Of a stretch of DNA of 64,000 bases, positions 12,790 through 24,170 are shown in pieces (within the stretch, counting starts at the first letter, position 1; the number at the start of each line of letters is the position of its first letter). The stretch covers positions 2,914,001 through 2,978,000 of the forward strand of contig JASJZC010000002.1 in the NCBI GenBank assembly GCA_037178855.1. Direction: 5' to 3'. The stretch is from Oscheius sp. JU75 (taxonomy: Eukaryota > Nematoda > Chromadorea > Rhabditida > Rhabditidae). Both the position numbers and the translations under genes were made by a program. The notes under the pieces are model-generated. The model was not told the origin of the DNA and searched no databases. It saw nothing but the letters and a program-made list of their open reading frames with translations.

Positions 12790-15116
12790 GTCTACAGTAG
12801 TCCTTTAACTTCGACGCGAGCACTCCAAACACAATTCTATTTCTCAAATTTGCCCACGCCCCAGTGACTTTTCACCATCTTGATTGCCAAATTTGGTTTG
12901 TCCTCAGCCGCTCGAGCGTGTTTCTTAAATCTTTCTGCAAGGGGGCCGGAAAGTCCCAGCCCAGAATTAGGCCATCTGGTTGTGTTTGGTTGAAGGTTCT
13001 CAGGGGTTTGTGAGTCAGAAACGGTCGTTGAATGGGAAAGGGTTGATCGAAAAGGACTGTGAGTAATGGAAAAGAGCGGCCAGGTGTAGACGAAACATGC
13101 TGGCAGGGAGAAGAATCTCGACTGTTTCAATGTACTCTACCTACCGTGTCTCTGTCTCTGTGTCTATCTGTTTATCTGATTCTCAACTTTGGGAAACCGA
13201 TTACACCGACTACATTTCTAGTTTTCGAAAATCAACATGTTTGTAGTCATCGAATAGACCTAGTCGTCACACATATTTCCTCAGAATAAGCTGAAAAGTT
13301 CAATTTCAGGACTGCACGCGACAGCCCCTAGTTTCAGGGCTGCTAATGGCACTTTATGAATTAGTCTTGCAGCCAGCAGGCTATTTCAATTTGTTTCATG
13401 AAATTTATGTTTTCTGGACCACAGAGAGAAAATAATTACACGTTCTGGCTCTTGATGAAGCCGACTTCCTCTCTCTGGATTGATGCAAATGGCTAAGAGG
13501 GGCGGAAATGACTTGCTGCCTAGGCATCCATCCACCTATGCCTGAAATCTACATGTTTTGGATAGAGATTCTTGTATATTTTGTTTTGTGGGGGATAATT
13601 TCACTATTGTTCAATTGTTGACAGGGAGACAGGGAGGTAGAGAGACAAGAAGGCAGAGAGGTAAAGAGACAGAGCCACCGCAACAAACAGAAATTGTTCC
13701 TGACCATCTATCTACCCCTGTTTCGCGCTTATAGTTCCTTGTGATTGATCGCCAGTTTGTTCTCTTGAAATAGTCGTGTACGTGTGTGGGGTGTAGCGGA
13801 ACCGCTCCCATTGAAAAAAGTTCATCGCTCAGATTTTCCCCTCCTAAATTTCTCCTCTACCATCTTTAAAACCGTCACAGACCTGATCTTTCTATTTTTT
13901 TTTCGAACGACACTTCCTTTTTCAATTTTTTGGGCTCCCTCCTCTTTTTCTTCTTAAAAACTTACACAGTCACATGGTTTCGAGAGAGTGAGACAGGATT
14001 GTAACAAGGAGCGTTCGTCTCTCTTCCCCCCGATTTGTGAACTTGAACCCGATCCAATTGAACACCGGTTCTTGTTTTGAAGAAACTTAAAAAATGCTTT
14101 CGAGGCATTTTTGATCTCTCGTGTTTGACTACAGTAGACTTCTCTCTCCACTCGGCTCAAAGAAGGGCTTCGAGGGGCGGCTCCAAAAATGGGGCGTGGC
14201 GATTTCGACAAACGAATAGACCTCTCTCGAAGTCCCTGGAGAAAGGGACTGAAAAGGGAAGCTGTCTCTCCTTTTAGCTTTTTGTGGTCCATGTTTTTCA
14301 AGTACTACGGTAGTGTACCGAAATTTCGAAAGAACTGTTTAGCGTCCCCTTACTCTACACGGATAGCCATCTCAGGTTTCATTATTTTTCGTTGTAACTC
14401 TTGTATCGCTAAGCTCTGAGGGTAGATTCCTTCTGTGCCCGTGGTCTCTGTCTCTGTTATGATCCCTATCCTCTCTTCTATGAATTTTGCCAGCCTAACA
14501 ATAAGCAAAAACAGAAATTGATAGAAAAAAGAAGTACCAAGGATGTTCTTGTTATTTGACATTGGTGTATCTTAGTGATTAGTGTATGCCTCTAGTTGCT
14601 AGGGTCTGGTGCTAATTCTGTTAGTCCACCTTACTGACCTACTTCCACAGTTCACAATTTTCCTTTCGATTACGGTGGCTTCTTCTCCGGAAAACTCTGC
14701 TAGTTCAGTTGTTGCTCCTCACAGCTGTTGGCTATGTTACAACCCTTTTCAGACTTTTTGACCGATTTTTCATGCTAAAAATGCTCCATTTTTGAGCATT
14801 CCATTCCAAACATTTTCCATCACTATCCAGCTCCTAGCAAGTATCAGACTTGCTCTATTGCACTTTTTTTCTGTAAGCATTATCTAGCCTTATCCCGGGA
14901 CCACAGCAGTTTCTGATCGTCGACGGAGATCTCGTCTTGGTATTTCTAAATACTTCTCCCCTGATCCACTTTTCCAAATTGATCTCCTTCAATGTAGATA
15001 AGCTGCTTGCAAAGGAGCCTCGAAGAGGAGGAGCCAGTCGAAGTTCAGCTCTGTGGATTAACTGAGCCGGTTTGGGAAGTCCCACTTTCGTATTTTAGAT
15101 CAGATTGTAGATCAGC
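12790..15116. other. Gene-poor stretch
   Basis: No supported coding exon. It contains purine-rich GACAGAGAG tracts near 13620-13675 and short CTGTCTCTGT near 13142. If the exons at 12.5 kb join the zinc-finger gene this is intron. Confidence 0.5.
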
Positions 15117-15633
15117 TTTGGAATACGGTAGACGAGCCAAACTGTGTTTTTGTCTGTCTCTCCGTCTATCTCGACTTGTTCTGTCAAGTCAAACCTAACA
15201 AGGGGGCTAGTCTTGACAAGTTTACTTGAGTCCCTAGTCCAGTAGCAAGTCACATGAATAATCTGCTCTCGTCTGGAGAGATCTCCACTACCAAGAAGAT
15301 CTATCTCCACCAAAAGCTCCTGATCCGTCGTCAGTAGCTTCACGAGGGTCTGTCTCGCTGTCTGAATAACCCTCGACGCTTCATTATAAGACGCGTTTTT
15401 TATACGGCATCCCTATTTTTTACCCCCAAGAGACCTCAAAACGCCCTCCTAAATCTTCTGAGCAATCAAATTCCTATCTATCGCAACTACGCGTATCTGT
15501 TTCAATCTGCAAACAAAAACTGACTGTTTGCAGAACCGAGTTACGAACAACGGGACCTCACTGCTGGTAGCCCCCGAGGACATCATCGGACAGCACAGCC
15601 TCGTCGCAGGAAGCCTTTCGCGATACTTGCCAG
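15117..15633 (+). pseudogene. Decayed duplicate of two zinc-finger-gene exons and their upstream DNA
   Basis: This block matches 21017-21527. The first exon (to 15491) and the 41-bp intron 15492-15532 are almost identical to the copy at 21301-21401. The second exon (15533-15633) is 101 bp instead of 126. One G is lost in the GCCCCCGGAGG run and an internal block is deleted, and the codon for the first zinc-binding cysteine has become CGC (Arg). The half-finger YCDICQ encoded at the same place in the other copy is therefore destroyed. In its own frame the exon stays open (VTNNGTSLLVAPEDIIGQHS) but would end in phase 1 and could not join the next finger exon. It is most likely a non-functional duplicate exon pair. 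Confidence 0.8.
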
Positions 15634-15639
15634 GTTGGT

Positions 15640-18600
15640 TCGAGTTTTTATACTGGGGGTCTGGAGAATTAGGCGGCTCTTGATTGGTCCCTTTCTCCCT
15701 GCTTCTCTATTTCTCTGTCTCTATGTCTCTATGCCTCGTTCTGATTTCAAAGTATAGTAACCCCCACCCTTTGGACTATAAAACGCTCAAGGACTCTCAT
15801 ATCCATTTAGCCTGAGGCAAATTTCCATGAACTGATTAGATTCTCCGCCATTTGCATCTCTCCTTCTCTCTCAGCCAAGATTCCTTCACACTCTGCCTCC
15901 CGCTAATTCATGTAATAGTGTTAGAAATGCAGCTGAGACTCAATAAATATGCATGAGAGATAGGAGCCGACTCTTCTCTTGTGTTGGTTGCCACTCATTC
16001 TGAGACTTCTGAAGAAATATGAGAGATGTGAGATGGGGTCTGTACGAAATTCATGGAATTTCTGAAAGTCATGACTTCTAGTGGGAGGAAGGAAGATAGG
16101 ATAAGGGGCTCCTGATCACAGATCAGGGAGGAAAACTGGCTTTTACAGTGGCCGTTGTGTGAGTAAAGCAGACTCTTCTAAACTATTCTAACTCTCTATC
16201 AGCTCGGCTATCGTTCTTCATAAGCTTTCCCTCATCCAGCTAAGTCTTCTCATCTTTCTTTACCTCACATGCGCCTGCTCTTTCGTCACACCTCGAGACT
16301 TGTTCCCCCTATGTGTTTCACCCCCCCCAAACAGCCTACAACTCAAACTTCTAGGCTGCCGGAACCTTCTAATCAATATACTTTTTCTATTATCTACTAT
16401 CTAGAGACACAGAACTTTTAACAATCTACTATCTGTTTATGTGATTGTGTTAGCTTAGAAACGTAAACATAGTACAAAATTCAGCATGAACATGTTTCAG
16501 AATTAGGTTTCATTTCCATGATTACGGCAACTAAGTTTATATGTTGTCGGATCAAAATGTTCTTGCGTGGGTCGCAATCCGCGTGCTATTCTCTCTAGCA
16601 CAATCCGATTTACTAACACCTATCCTGATCCGGCTGCAAGTTTTCGAAATACTGGAAGTTCCACAATTTTGAAATCCAATCAGAGAGCACCGAAACATTA
16701 ATTGTACTTTTAGACGACAGCGAAATCATATTACCTTTCGCCGCCTGATTGTGATCAAAAGTCTCACTGTCCAGTTCCCAAGCTCTTTCTTTTTGCATCC
16801 TCTTTTTTGTGGTATTTAGGAGTAACAGAGTCTATTTCCTTCCGAACACACCAGACAGACAGTCATAAATTTTGGGCGGGCCGGGTCATGAGATTAGAAC
16901 AAGCCGCTAATTGGTTTTTTTTTGGAGAATGGTGGGTCTTTATTGTATTGAAAAATTGTTGTGGACTGAAAAAAAGGGAGGGGGGCGAAGAGAGGAGGGA
17001 GAATAATGAATGATACTTAAGCCCAACCAACTCTTTTTGAAATGTTTTGTGTCCAGTCCAGACTCGGCCTCTAGGCCACAGACTAGAGTGTTAGACAGCA
17101 GCAATTCTTTTGAAGCCGCAACCAATGGTTAGCTTCATTCAGTCTATATTTATTATAACTGAAGGACTCTACTCTAACTCCAATGCTCTCCCGCAGACGG
17201 CTGGCTCTCCTCGTCCCTCTATGCATTGTTGTCTGCTCGGTAGACCACCATCAAGCGCTTCGGATAACGCAGCCGTCTGTCACCAAAAGAGCCAATGAAT
17301 CCCGGCCGTCCAACAAGGATCCAAAAGAAGGAGAGATAGTAGCCCTACCAAGAGGTGGACTACTGCGGGAAACTCAACTCTCTGCGACGGAACCATGGTC
17401 AATAGTACTGCGGTAGCTTTTTGGACTGCTGCTGTAGTGGCCTGGACGAGGAATTAGCCCACGGAACTATCGAGAATCAAGATGATCTTCTTCTTCGGAG
17501 GTCCACTTGTCATCTTCGAACCCAAAGCATCCACGTTTCCGATATCTGGATGCTTCCATGGATTCCTCTCGACCGTCACTATTACAAGTTAGTTTGTATT
17601 ATATTTTACGGACTTTGGTCGGGGACTTGCCATTTTTACAGATTTTGAGCCCTTCTCCTCGTCCTTAGCTCACCTTCCCTACATGAACTGATTAAGATCG
17701 ATACCGTACGGGTACGACTACTGGTACTGCGTACTGTCTCTGACTCTGTCTCTCTGTCTTTCCGTCAACTGTTCCGATGGAACTGTTCCTCATTCACTCC
17801 CTGCAACCACTTGTTTTTATGCGGTAAACTCGTCTACCTCTCGTTCCGCAAAACAACAAATTCACACCATCATCCTTTTGTTTACCTCCTGGCTCTCTGT
17901 CACTGTCCAAAAGAGGAGCACAGAACCGGAAATAAACTTTTGCGCTCCCGATTTTTATTCGTTCCCCTCGACTTTTTTCATACTGATTTCTGCTGCCTAT
18001 TTTTGACAATTTTTTTGAATTCTAGCTTTTCCTCCCCATAAATATTCGATCATATGGACCTGTAGTATAGGTTTCGCCCTGTGGCAGCCCCCCTCCCTAG
18101 GACCGAAGGCGAACTTGACTTAAAATCGAAAAAAGTGCCTCGCCGAATTTCGATTTGAAGCAGCCGCCAAAGACGCGTAGTCGACAAAACCGCAGATGCC
18201 GTTTTAAGCGCCCAAAAAGCTCGTGTGAGATAAATGCAACACCAGGTGAGATGTCTTAACAGTGTCCCACCCGTACGATCTCGGGAGGGCTTACAAGTTG
18301 TTCGCGGGTTTTTTAATTCTTGAGCTCTTGAGCGGCAATTTTGTGGTGCTAAACACGCGGGTAAAGAGAGAGTTTTGGAAGCGCTCGCGCTCGCGCGTCA
18401 AATAACGAGAAATAGCCTCTTGAAGCTCTGACTACTTGAGAATTGCCAGCTGCCGGTCTCCTCCCGGGGCCGGGCAGCTATTTTCTATTTGTCTTTTTGG
18501 TTGTATCCAAACGGACGACAGCCACTTCACGGTCCCCCAGCCTCTCACACAGCCACAATCCTCTTCAGTGCCAATGATCAGCAAATTTTGCGTGAAACCT

Positions 18601-21010
18601 TTTCAAAACTCTGCTGGATTTGCTCTTTTCCCAGTTTCCCGCTCTTTTTGCTACTTTTAGGTTTCTGGACTATATTTGTGACAAATCGTAAGAGCGCAAC
18701 AACGGCCAAGCTGTCTAACTATTGAGTCAGTGGCCGAGAAATAGACTGGACTGTAGTGAACAAGGTTGAAAATGATGCAGATGCCATTTTTTTTTAAACT
18801 GCTGGATTTGATCTTTTCAACTTTTTGGACTCTGCTTTTGTAGTTTTCTGAACAGAGAGTCTTTAGATAGGAAGAGCACCACAATAGCCTAGCTGTCTAA
18901 CTGTGGGTGTGGCCTGTAAATTGTTTAAAAAAGTTACAAACGATACCAGGATATACTCTTGAACTAGTCGCCTTTTTCTGCGATTCTTTTGAAAGTGTCA
19001 CTCTTGGTGTTGAGCGGGACGTTCAAATGAACGTCCACTACGGAACAGTAACTATGTGTCGCTCAAAATGACTAGTGTTTTCGAGTTTCAAATCAGCGAA
19101 CGGGGAAACATCAACTTTTGCAAAAGAATTATTTTTAGTTCGAATCTCTGTCCGGTTCCCTAAATATCGTTCTCACTCACCCCCTATTGTGAGTGACAGG
19201 GAGTTGTTGACTTAACCGATTAAAATTTCTTTGTCGAACACAACAACTTCTAATTTCGATGTAGTTTTCGGTCCACGACTTTTCCAGTTTGCCTTCTCAA
19301 TTTTTAACTCGAAAATAATAGCTGTAGTTGGCGCAACCCATCCGTCTTTCAAGTGGTTTCGATAGAGAGGAGAAAGAGAGTCGGTGGTGTTCTGGGACTG
19401 GTCGGTTTTCAAGGAGGGTAGAGTAGGACACAATTACCCCATCTGGTAGCTTATAATTTGACACATCCACTACATGTTCTAGTCTCTTTTCTACCAGATT
19501 TTTGGGTACAAGATACAGTAGTCAGGCCCAATAATCCCTTTTTCCAATACTTTGTGTCTAAGCACGGTCACCGACTCGACAGATAGACAGTTTGATTTTT
19601 TTTGAGCCATAACCTCTTGTTATATTCATTTGGTCTGTTTCTGTCTGTCATATGGTCTCCCCTCCGCATTTTGTGATAATCCCTCGGCATTCCACATGCC
19701 TAAACTTTGCTGCAAGCCTGAGGCATTTCACTGAAGATAACACTCAATCCCCAAAACAAAACTTTTCCAAAATCATCTTGAAAGAATCAGAAAATTATGA
19801 ACTTGGATCGTCTCTTTCGGCTGTGTGACGCCGAAAGACACAGCTGGGCCTAGGGGCTGTGTTGAGTGGGATCCAGTTTTCTCACTTCTCCACAAACCAT
19901 GCCGCAATTTGAGCGAAGAAAACAAGATGCGTGTTACTGGATTTTCACGGGAGAGCGACGATTCTTCAAAGTTTTTCGGGTATTCAGTGCAAATTTTCTG
20001 GGAAAAGGGGTTAGGGTTCGGGTTCTGAAGTTGAGACTCTTCGGAGCACGGCGGCTCACCCATATGATCTCACAAGGGAGCGGGTCAAGAAGAGAAGCCA
20101 TTGCAGCAACATACTCAACAGTTAGACAGCCAGATACTCCTTGAGGTTCCAAGCACAAACTTTTGCCAGTTTTCACAAGTTCTTATGATCAGAACGTCTG
20201 TATTAGTCAGTCTCTGTGTTTTGCACTTATTTGTGGCCACAAACTCAACAGTTATACAGCTAGCACTCCATAACGGCAGTATAGCCAGGGTAAATCTTGA
20301 TCCTTCTTCTCTCCCGCGTACTCTTCATGTTTCCGAAAAACGGCTCCTCTCTTGTCAAAGCCCGGCGGCGGTAAGCTCGTTTTGTAGTAGAAACCGGCGG
20401 CACACACACTGGTAACGTGTCCTTATCACCCTGGGCCTCTCCCCCTCTCTCTGTGGATTCTCTCGCTCTCTTATACCATCGTATATCGTCTCCCCAAGCA
20501 ATATACCAGTTCGACCACTTCGGCGCCCGATGGACTAAGTAGTTTTGTTTAAGAAACGAGTGTCTGTTAGTTAGTCAGTTCTGGAGATGCGACGAGACTA
20601 CAGTAGTCTCTCTTATCTCCCTCCTTTTTTGAATTGTCCCTCCCTTCGGAAAAGTATCAACTTCTTTTATTTTCCTTGCCGCCACAACTTGTTTGTTGCC
20701 TTCTCAAATGGTCAGTCAGAGCGAAAAATGGTAATTCGATCTGTGCCCATAAACAATTTAGTTCGGAGTCTTTTCTAAACTCTCGCGGTCTGTTTCAAAA
20801 CTTTCGCAGGCATTTCAAGGTTTTCGGGGTAGTAAAATATGCTTTTTGAAGTACTCGGCTCGCCGTGAAGAGCCCGTAGAAACACGGAAAGACATACACT
20901 CATAACTCGCGTGTGGAGCGCTGCCAAGTGCTCGATCGTCTCCGAAATTTCAAGTTTCTTCTGCCTCAGTTATTCTCCGTCTCTCAGTTTCTGTGTCTCT
21001 GTGACTCTCT
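15640..21010. other. Gene-poor stretch between the two duplicate blocks
   Basis: No gene I can support. It contains five of the eight copies of a GACAGTTAGACAGC-type motif, several CTGTCTCT tracts (15706, 17732) and a palindrome GACGTTCA-AA-TGAACGTC near 19018. A frame at 17183-17416 begins with a signal-peptide-like segment (see findings). Confidence 0.5.
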
Positions 21011-24000
21011 CTGTCTCTCTGTCTCTCCGCCTATCTCGACTTGTTTTGTCAACTCGAACCTAACAAGGGCGTTAGTATTGACAAGTTATCTTGAGCTCCT
21101 CATTCAGTAGCTTGGATACTCTGCTCTTGTCAGGAAAGATCTCTCTACTCCCAAGAAAATTTACCTCTACCAAAAGCACCGGATCCGCCGACAGTAGCTT
21201 CACGAGGATCTGTCTCTCTGTCCTTATGCCCCTATGTCCTTCTGTCGCTCTATCCCCGCTCCCCAATTTTATCGAGTTGCTTACCTCTCTGACCCACTAG
21301 TTCTCAAAACGCCCTCCTAAATCTTCTGAGCAATCAAATTCCTACCTATCGCAACTACGCGTATCTGTTTCAATCTGCAAACAAAAACTGACTGTTTGCA
21401 GAACCGAGTTACGAACAACGGGACCTCACTGCTGGTAGCCCCCGGAGGACATCATCGGACAGCAGCAGTCGGACAGCACAGTCTCGTCACAGCACCACAG
21501 TCGGAAGCCTACTGCGATATTTGTCAGGTTAGTTCGAGTTTTGTTTTAGAGGACTTGGTGCTTTGGACTTAGGGATGGGAATTTTACTTTGGACTTCTCA
21601 GACCCTTTCAAACCTTGCTATTTTGTCCTTTTTTTATGAGTCGCTTCTATACTTTCCTGAATTTTTGTCAACCTATATCATTTGTGGTTTCATATCAGTT
21701 TCTGTCAACCGTCAAATCAACAAGTTTGTCTTCCGTCAGTTTTTGTAATCCCTCAAAGATCTCCGTCACATCATCCTCCCTCAATTTCGTAAAGTACTCT
21801 AAGTCCAGTATCCTTTTCGAACATTCTCGGACACCCTCCTTAAAAATCCAGAACGCGTGACTAATTAATCTAATTACTACCCGGATTATCGCCCCTGGCC
21901 AAAATCTCCTCCTCGAGCTCCAAAAAATGCCAAACGCGTGGTGAGCACACCATGTTCTTCTGCCCGAAAAAACACAGACAGAAACCGGAAAATTAATTCT
22001 TTGAGACTGACGGAAATTATCAGTTAGAGCTGTTGGAAATGAGTATACAGGAGCTTTAGCAGAGAGGGCCGGTTTTTTGTAGTCTCCTACTTTGTTTGCA
22101 TGACACAACAATTGTAAAAAGTTTATTATTTCCATCTGTCACATAAACAAACTCAATAGCCAGAAGTAGTCACTCTGCCTTGAGTCCGGTAGATACAAAA
22201 AAGGGGGTGAGGTAGTCCCTTTCCGGACTAATTCTTGTCCCGTCTATTTTCTATGACTCAATCTCTGTCCCATTGTCTGTCATTTTCTGTTTTTTGTCAT
22301 ACTCTGTCTTCTGTGAGCTTCTGTCCCAGGGTTAGTCTTTTTGTCATCGGTCAGTTTCGGGATATACCTTCGTCTCATCTATCAACTTTGTACTTTGCCG
22401 GTACCTATCATGTTCCATAAACTATGTCAATCTCCGTGTGTCTCTGTCACTGTTGTTGTCCACTGCCCTTTACATTTATTCGTTGCGGGACCAAGTGATC
22501 CCAAATCAATGTTCCATCCTTGGCTACCTCTCCAAACAGTTGTCTTGTGTTCCACCAGGTTTAGCCCCTAACTGCGCGTCTTTGTAAGCTTTCTGGCCGA
22601 GTATCTAATGACGAAAGGTTTTGCATTGGGTCCTGTAAAAAAGATTTTAACAGTACTGAGCATTACATTAGCAAGCGAGAACTAACTGTCAGGCCTGGGA
22701 TCATAAGAAACTACCATCCAGCCTGAATCTTGTTACCCATAAGCTTTTTCAGTATTAATAACAGTACACCCAATCCCTAACTTATTTCCCTCCTCACCTC
22801 GGGCACAAAGCTCGTTTCGAAAAATTGAAATAGCCACATTGTGACAAACAGACTCATTTAATATATTCCCCTGGAGACTGAATTACTGCCACACGAAGCC
22901 TTTTAGTCCCCCGGACAGAAGAAGAAATCTGTGTCTGTCTTCCCTCTTCGTAGGTGGATCTCTACTATACACAATCCTTCTCAATAGCCTGACAAATTTT
23001 AATCCCATTCTCCTCTTTACTTTCCACTCTCGCGTGCCTGTCTAGCCTCTTCCTAATATCGTCGCGTCATTTGGAGACTCAAAAACGAACAGCTGTTAGC
23101 CAAGGGGCGGCTTAATCATAGGTCTAATTGTGGTTTTTGGCATTCTTACTGTGTGTGTGGAGATCTCTGGGCGGCGGATTTTGCTAACTCGATTGTTTTG
23201 ACTAAGTTTTTGGGAGCCACCGACTAGACTGTTAGGCAGCACGCAACATTTTAGAAGCCACGGACTGGACAGTTAGACAGTCAGACGTTTTTCTGCCCAC
23301 AACATGGCAATCTAAATCCCTAGTTGTTCAGTTCTCACCCCTCAGTTCCTTACTTCATGACAATCTCTCAAATTTCTCCATAGGCGCCGGCCGATTAGCT
23401 TGGTTTGCTCGCGCACACGGATTTCGCCAATTTCATGGTGTTTATTTCTCGTTAGTCTCTTAGCGCGCGGGGCTATAGGACGAACTGCTCCTCGAAACCC
23501 GAACCTTTTGAAGGAATACGTAATCGGCCATCGCCGGCCGGACGGCGTCTCAATCTCAACTCGAAAAGGAAACGCTTTGGGTTATACTTCCTCTGAAATC
23601 TGCTGCAAGAGGTGGTCAAGAATTGGGGGAAGGCATTGAGAGAGCGAAAGACAAAGAGACAGAGAGACGGAGAAACAGGGAGACAGATCAGCTGAGCCAT
23701 TCAAAACCAATCTTTTTCTGTATCGCCTGACACGAAATTGGTTCAAATTTGTTGCCTCTTTCCCAAACCTTCTCATGACCGTTTTCTTTGTCTTTCCGCG
23801 CGACACAAAATTCAAAAAGTTCTGTCGCCGTGCCCCTTTGCGAGTCACCCTCTCTCTTTCACTTGAAGCCGCAACGGACAGAACTTGGGCGGGGCCGTTT
23901 TGGCCGTTTTTTGGAACAAAGTGGGTCAGTCAAGGAGCCCCCTCTTAGATGGTAGTCAGAGACCTCCTTTGTTTTTCTTCCCCACCCCCTACAACTTTGT

Positions 24001-24170
24001 GCGTAGCGGCCCCTCTCTCATTGTCTCCTTTCCTAGTCCTGCGAGGACATGGAAATGTCGCGCGGCAGCTGTTTGTCAAACTTTTCGGCACCTTTTTGTT
24101 CTATTTTTGCATGTTTTTTCGGTCACAACACCAAAAACAACATAACTGTCTAACTGTCGAGCCAGTGGCT
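17074..24170. repeat. Eight scattered copies of a ~26-bp motif
   Basis: Copies at about 17074-17099, 18710-18735, 18892-18914, 20111-20130, 20234-20260, 23215-23240, 23256-23281 and 24144-24170. The common form is GGCCAC, then a GACT-like spacer, then GACAGTTAGACAGC, in both orientations. The coordinates here bracket the whole set; the DNA between copies is unrelated. Confidence 0.65.
21017..21245 (+). repeat. Upstream half of the duplicated block, copy 2
   Basis: Aligns with about 15117-15355. Anchors in order: CTATCTCGACTTGTT, CCTAACAAGGG, TTGACAAGTT, AAAGATCTC/GAGATCTC, and CGACAGTAGCTTCACGAGG. It sits just 5' of the duplicated exon pair, so the duplication unit was at least 0.5 kb and included flanking non-coding DNA. 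Confidence 0.8.
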
